The translations under genes were made by a program, and so were the position numbers. A stretch of DNA of 64,000 nt from Candidatus Falkowbacteria bacterium CG10_big_fil_rev_8_21_14_0_10_37_14 (GTDB taxonomy: Bacteria; Patescibacteriota; Patescibacteriia; Patescibacteriales; Patescibacteriaceae), in the NCBI GenBank assembly GCA_002778705.1, contig PFAM01000023.1, forward strand, positions 33,188 through 97,187, read 5' to 3'. The notes below the pieces were generated by a model that saw only the letters and a list, made by a program, of their open reading frames with translations, did not search any database and was not told the origin of the DNA. Shown piece after piece: positions 63,837-64,000 of this stretch (position 1 is its first letter; each line of letters begins with the position of its first letter).

Positions 63837-64000
63837 GGTTTTGTGGCATTATAAAGTAGTTTAACCTCTTCATCTGATAATTCTTTATTATAAACACGCA
63901 CATCAGCTATATAACCATCTATAAAAGCATAAGATTTTAATTTTTTAAACAAAACAACAGAGTGCAAAAATGCTTCTGTTTGGGAAATTAGATTTTTAGA
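63833..64000 (-). CDS. C-terminal end of a LamG-domain (pseudopilin-like) protein, partial
   Basis: The minus-strand frame is open from the window edge to a TGA at 63833-63835 and encodes 55 residues. The part GYIADVRVYNKELSDEEVKLLYNATKP matches the end of the LamG domain of the 30046 pseudopilin (SDARVYRKALSPDEITQLYNATKP), so it is almost certainly a paralogue whose N-terminus lies beyond the window. Confidence 0.85.
   Translation of the reverse strand, partial: SKNLISQTEAFLHSVVLFKKLKSYAFIDGYIADVRVYNKELSDEEVKLLYNATKP

Noticed and set aside
1-64000. Possible recoding of TGA (as in Gracilibacteria/SR1)
   Set aside because: Several genes end naturally at TGA (6363-6365, 7417-7419, 44822-44824) followed by correctly placed next genes, and no gene needs readthrough.

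Overview
The window looks like a piece of chromosome from a Candidate Phyla Radiation (Patescibacteria) bacterium, probably of the Parcubacteria type; I cannot place it more finely. The evidence is AT-rich, densely packed DNA with short overlaps; a 588-residue alanyl-tRNA synthetase without the usual C-terminal domains; an RNA polymerase alpha subunit of only 239 residues; secreted proteins and an ECF sigma/membrane-protein pair of kinds I associate with this radiation; and many pseudopilin, M23 peptidase and surface-polysaccharide genes. TGA, TAA and TAG all act as stops, so the standard bacterial code applies. No tRNA, rRNA, CRISPR array or transposase gene was seen.

Layout: 0-3.6 kb, an organoarsenical/metal-resistance type cassette (thioredoxin-like protein, CSCS-type permease, ArsF, ArsG, cation diffusion facilitator). 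3.6-3.9 kb, a non-coding stretch with a strong three-helix RNA candidate. 3.9-14.6 kb, an M23 peptidase, two glycosyltransferases, membrane proteins including DUF389 and TspO, a CPR-type secreted protein, an AAA ATPase, a cold-shock protein, a D-2-hydroxyacid dehydrogenase and a HEAT-like repeat protein. 14.7-21.4 kb, MscL, a PD-(D/E)XK nuclease next to a PIF1 helicase, a SIMPL-domain protein and an ECF sigma factor overlapping a cysteine-tailed membrane protein. 21.4-31.1 kb, pseudopilins, a Wzz-like protein, a beta-rich secreted protein with a lipoprotein partner, an O-antigen ligase/polymerase and a glycosyltransferase. 31.3-38.8 kb, tgt, alaS and a ribosomal operon (infA-rpmJ-rpsM-rpsK-rpsD-rpoA-rplQ-rplM-rpsI) behind a perfect TTGACA-17-TATAAT promoter. 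39-46.7 kb, a UvrD-type helicase with an inserted DnaQ-like exonuclease, then a polysaccharide cluster (Wzx, two glycosyltransferases, DUF192 lipoprotein, Wzy). 46.8-52.4 kb, greA, lysS fused to an HD domain, serS, ftsQ. 52.7-58.2 kb, a minus-strand block (GtrA, M23 peptidase with coiled coil, gltX, WecG-Nudix fusion). 58.3-64 kb, clpB behind a CIRCE-like operator, a secreted repeat protein, a LigB-like protein, and the 3' end of a second LamG pseudopilin.

The genes together suggest a small, fermentative or host-dependent cell that keeps core information processing and invests in its surface: polysaccharide assembly, pilus-like filaments, peptidoglycan hydrolases and lipoproteins. Two gene-expression themes recur. 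First, at least seven genes have a good promoter whose predicted transcription start falls on or within 3 bases of the start codon (leaderless mRNAs), whereas a separate set of mostly uncharacterised genes has clear Shine-Dalgarno sites. Second, a 9-bp tandem repeat (AAGTTTATN or its complement) occurs in several intergenic gaps, twice as opposed arms that can fold into a long hairpin just before ribosomal-operon genes.
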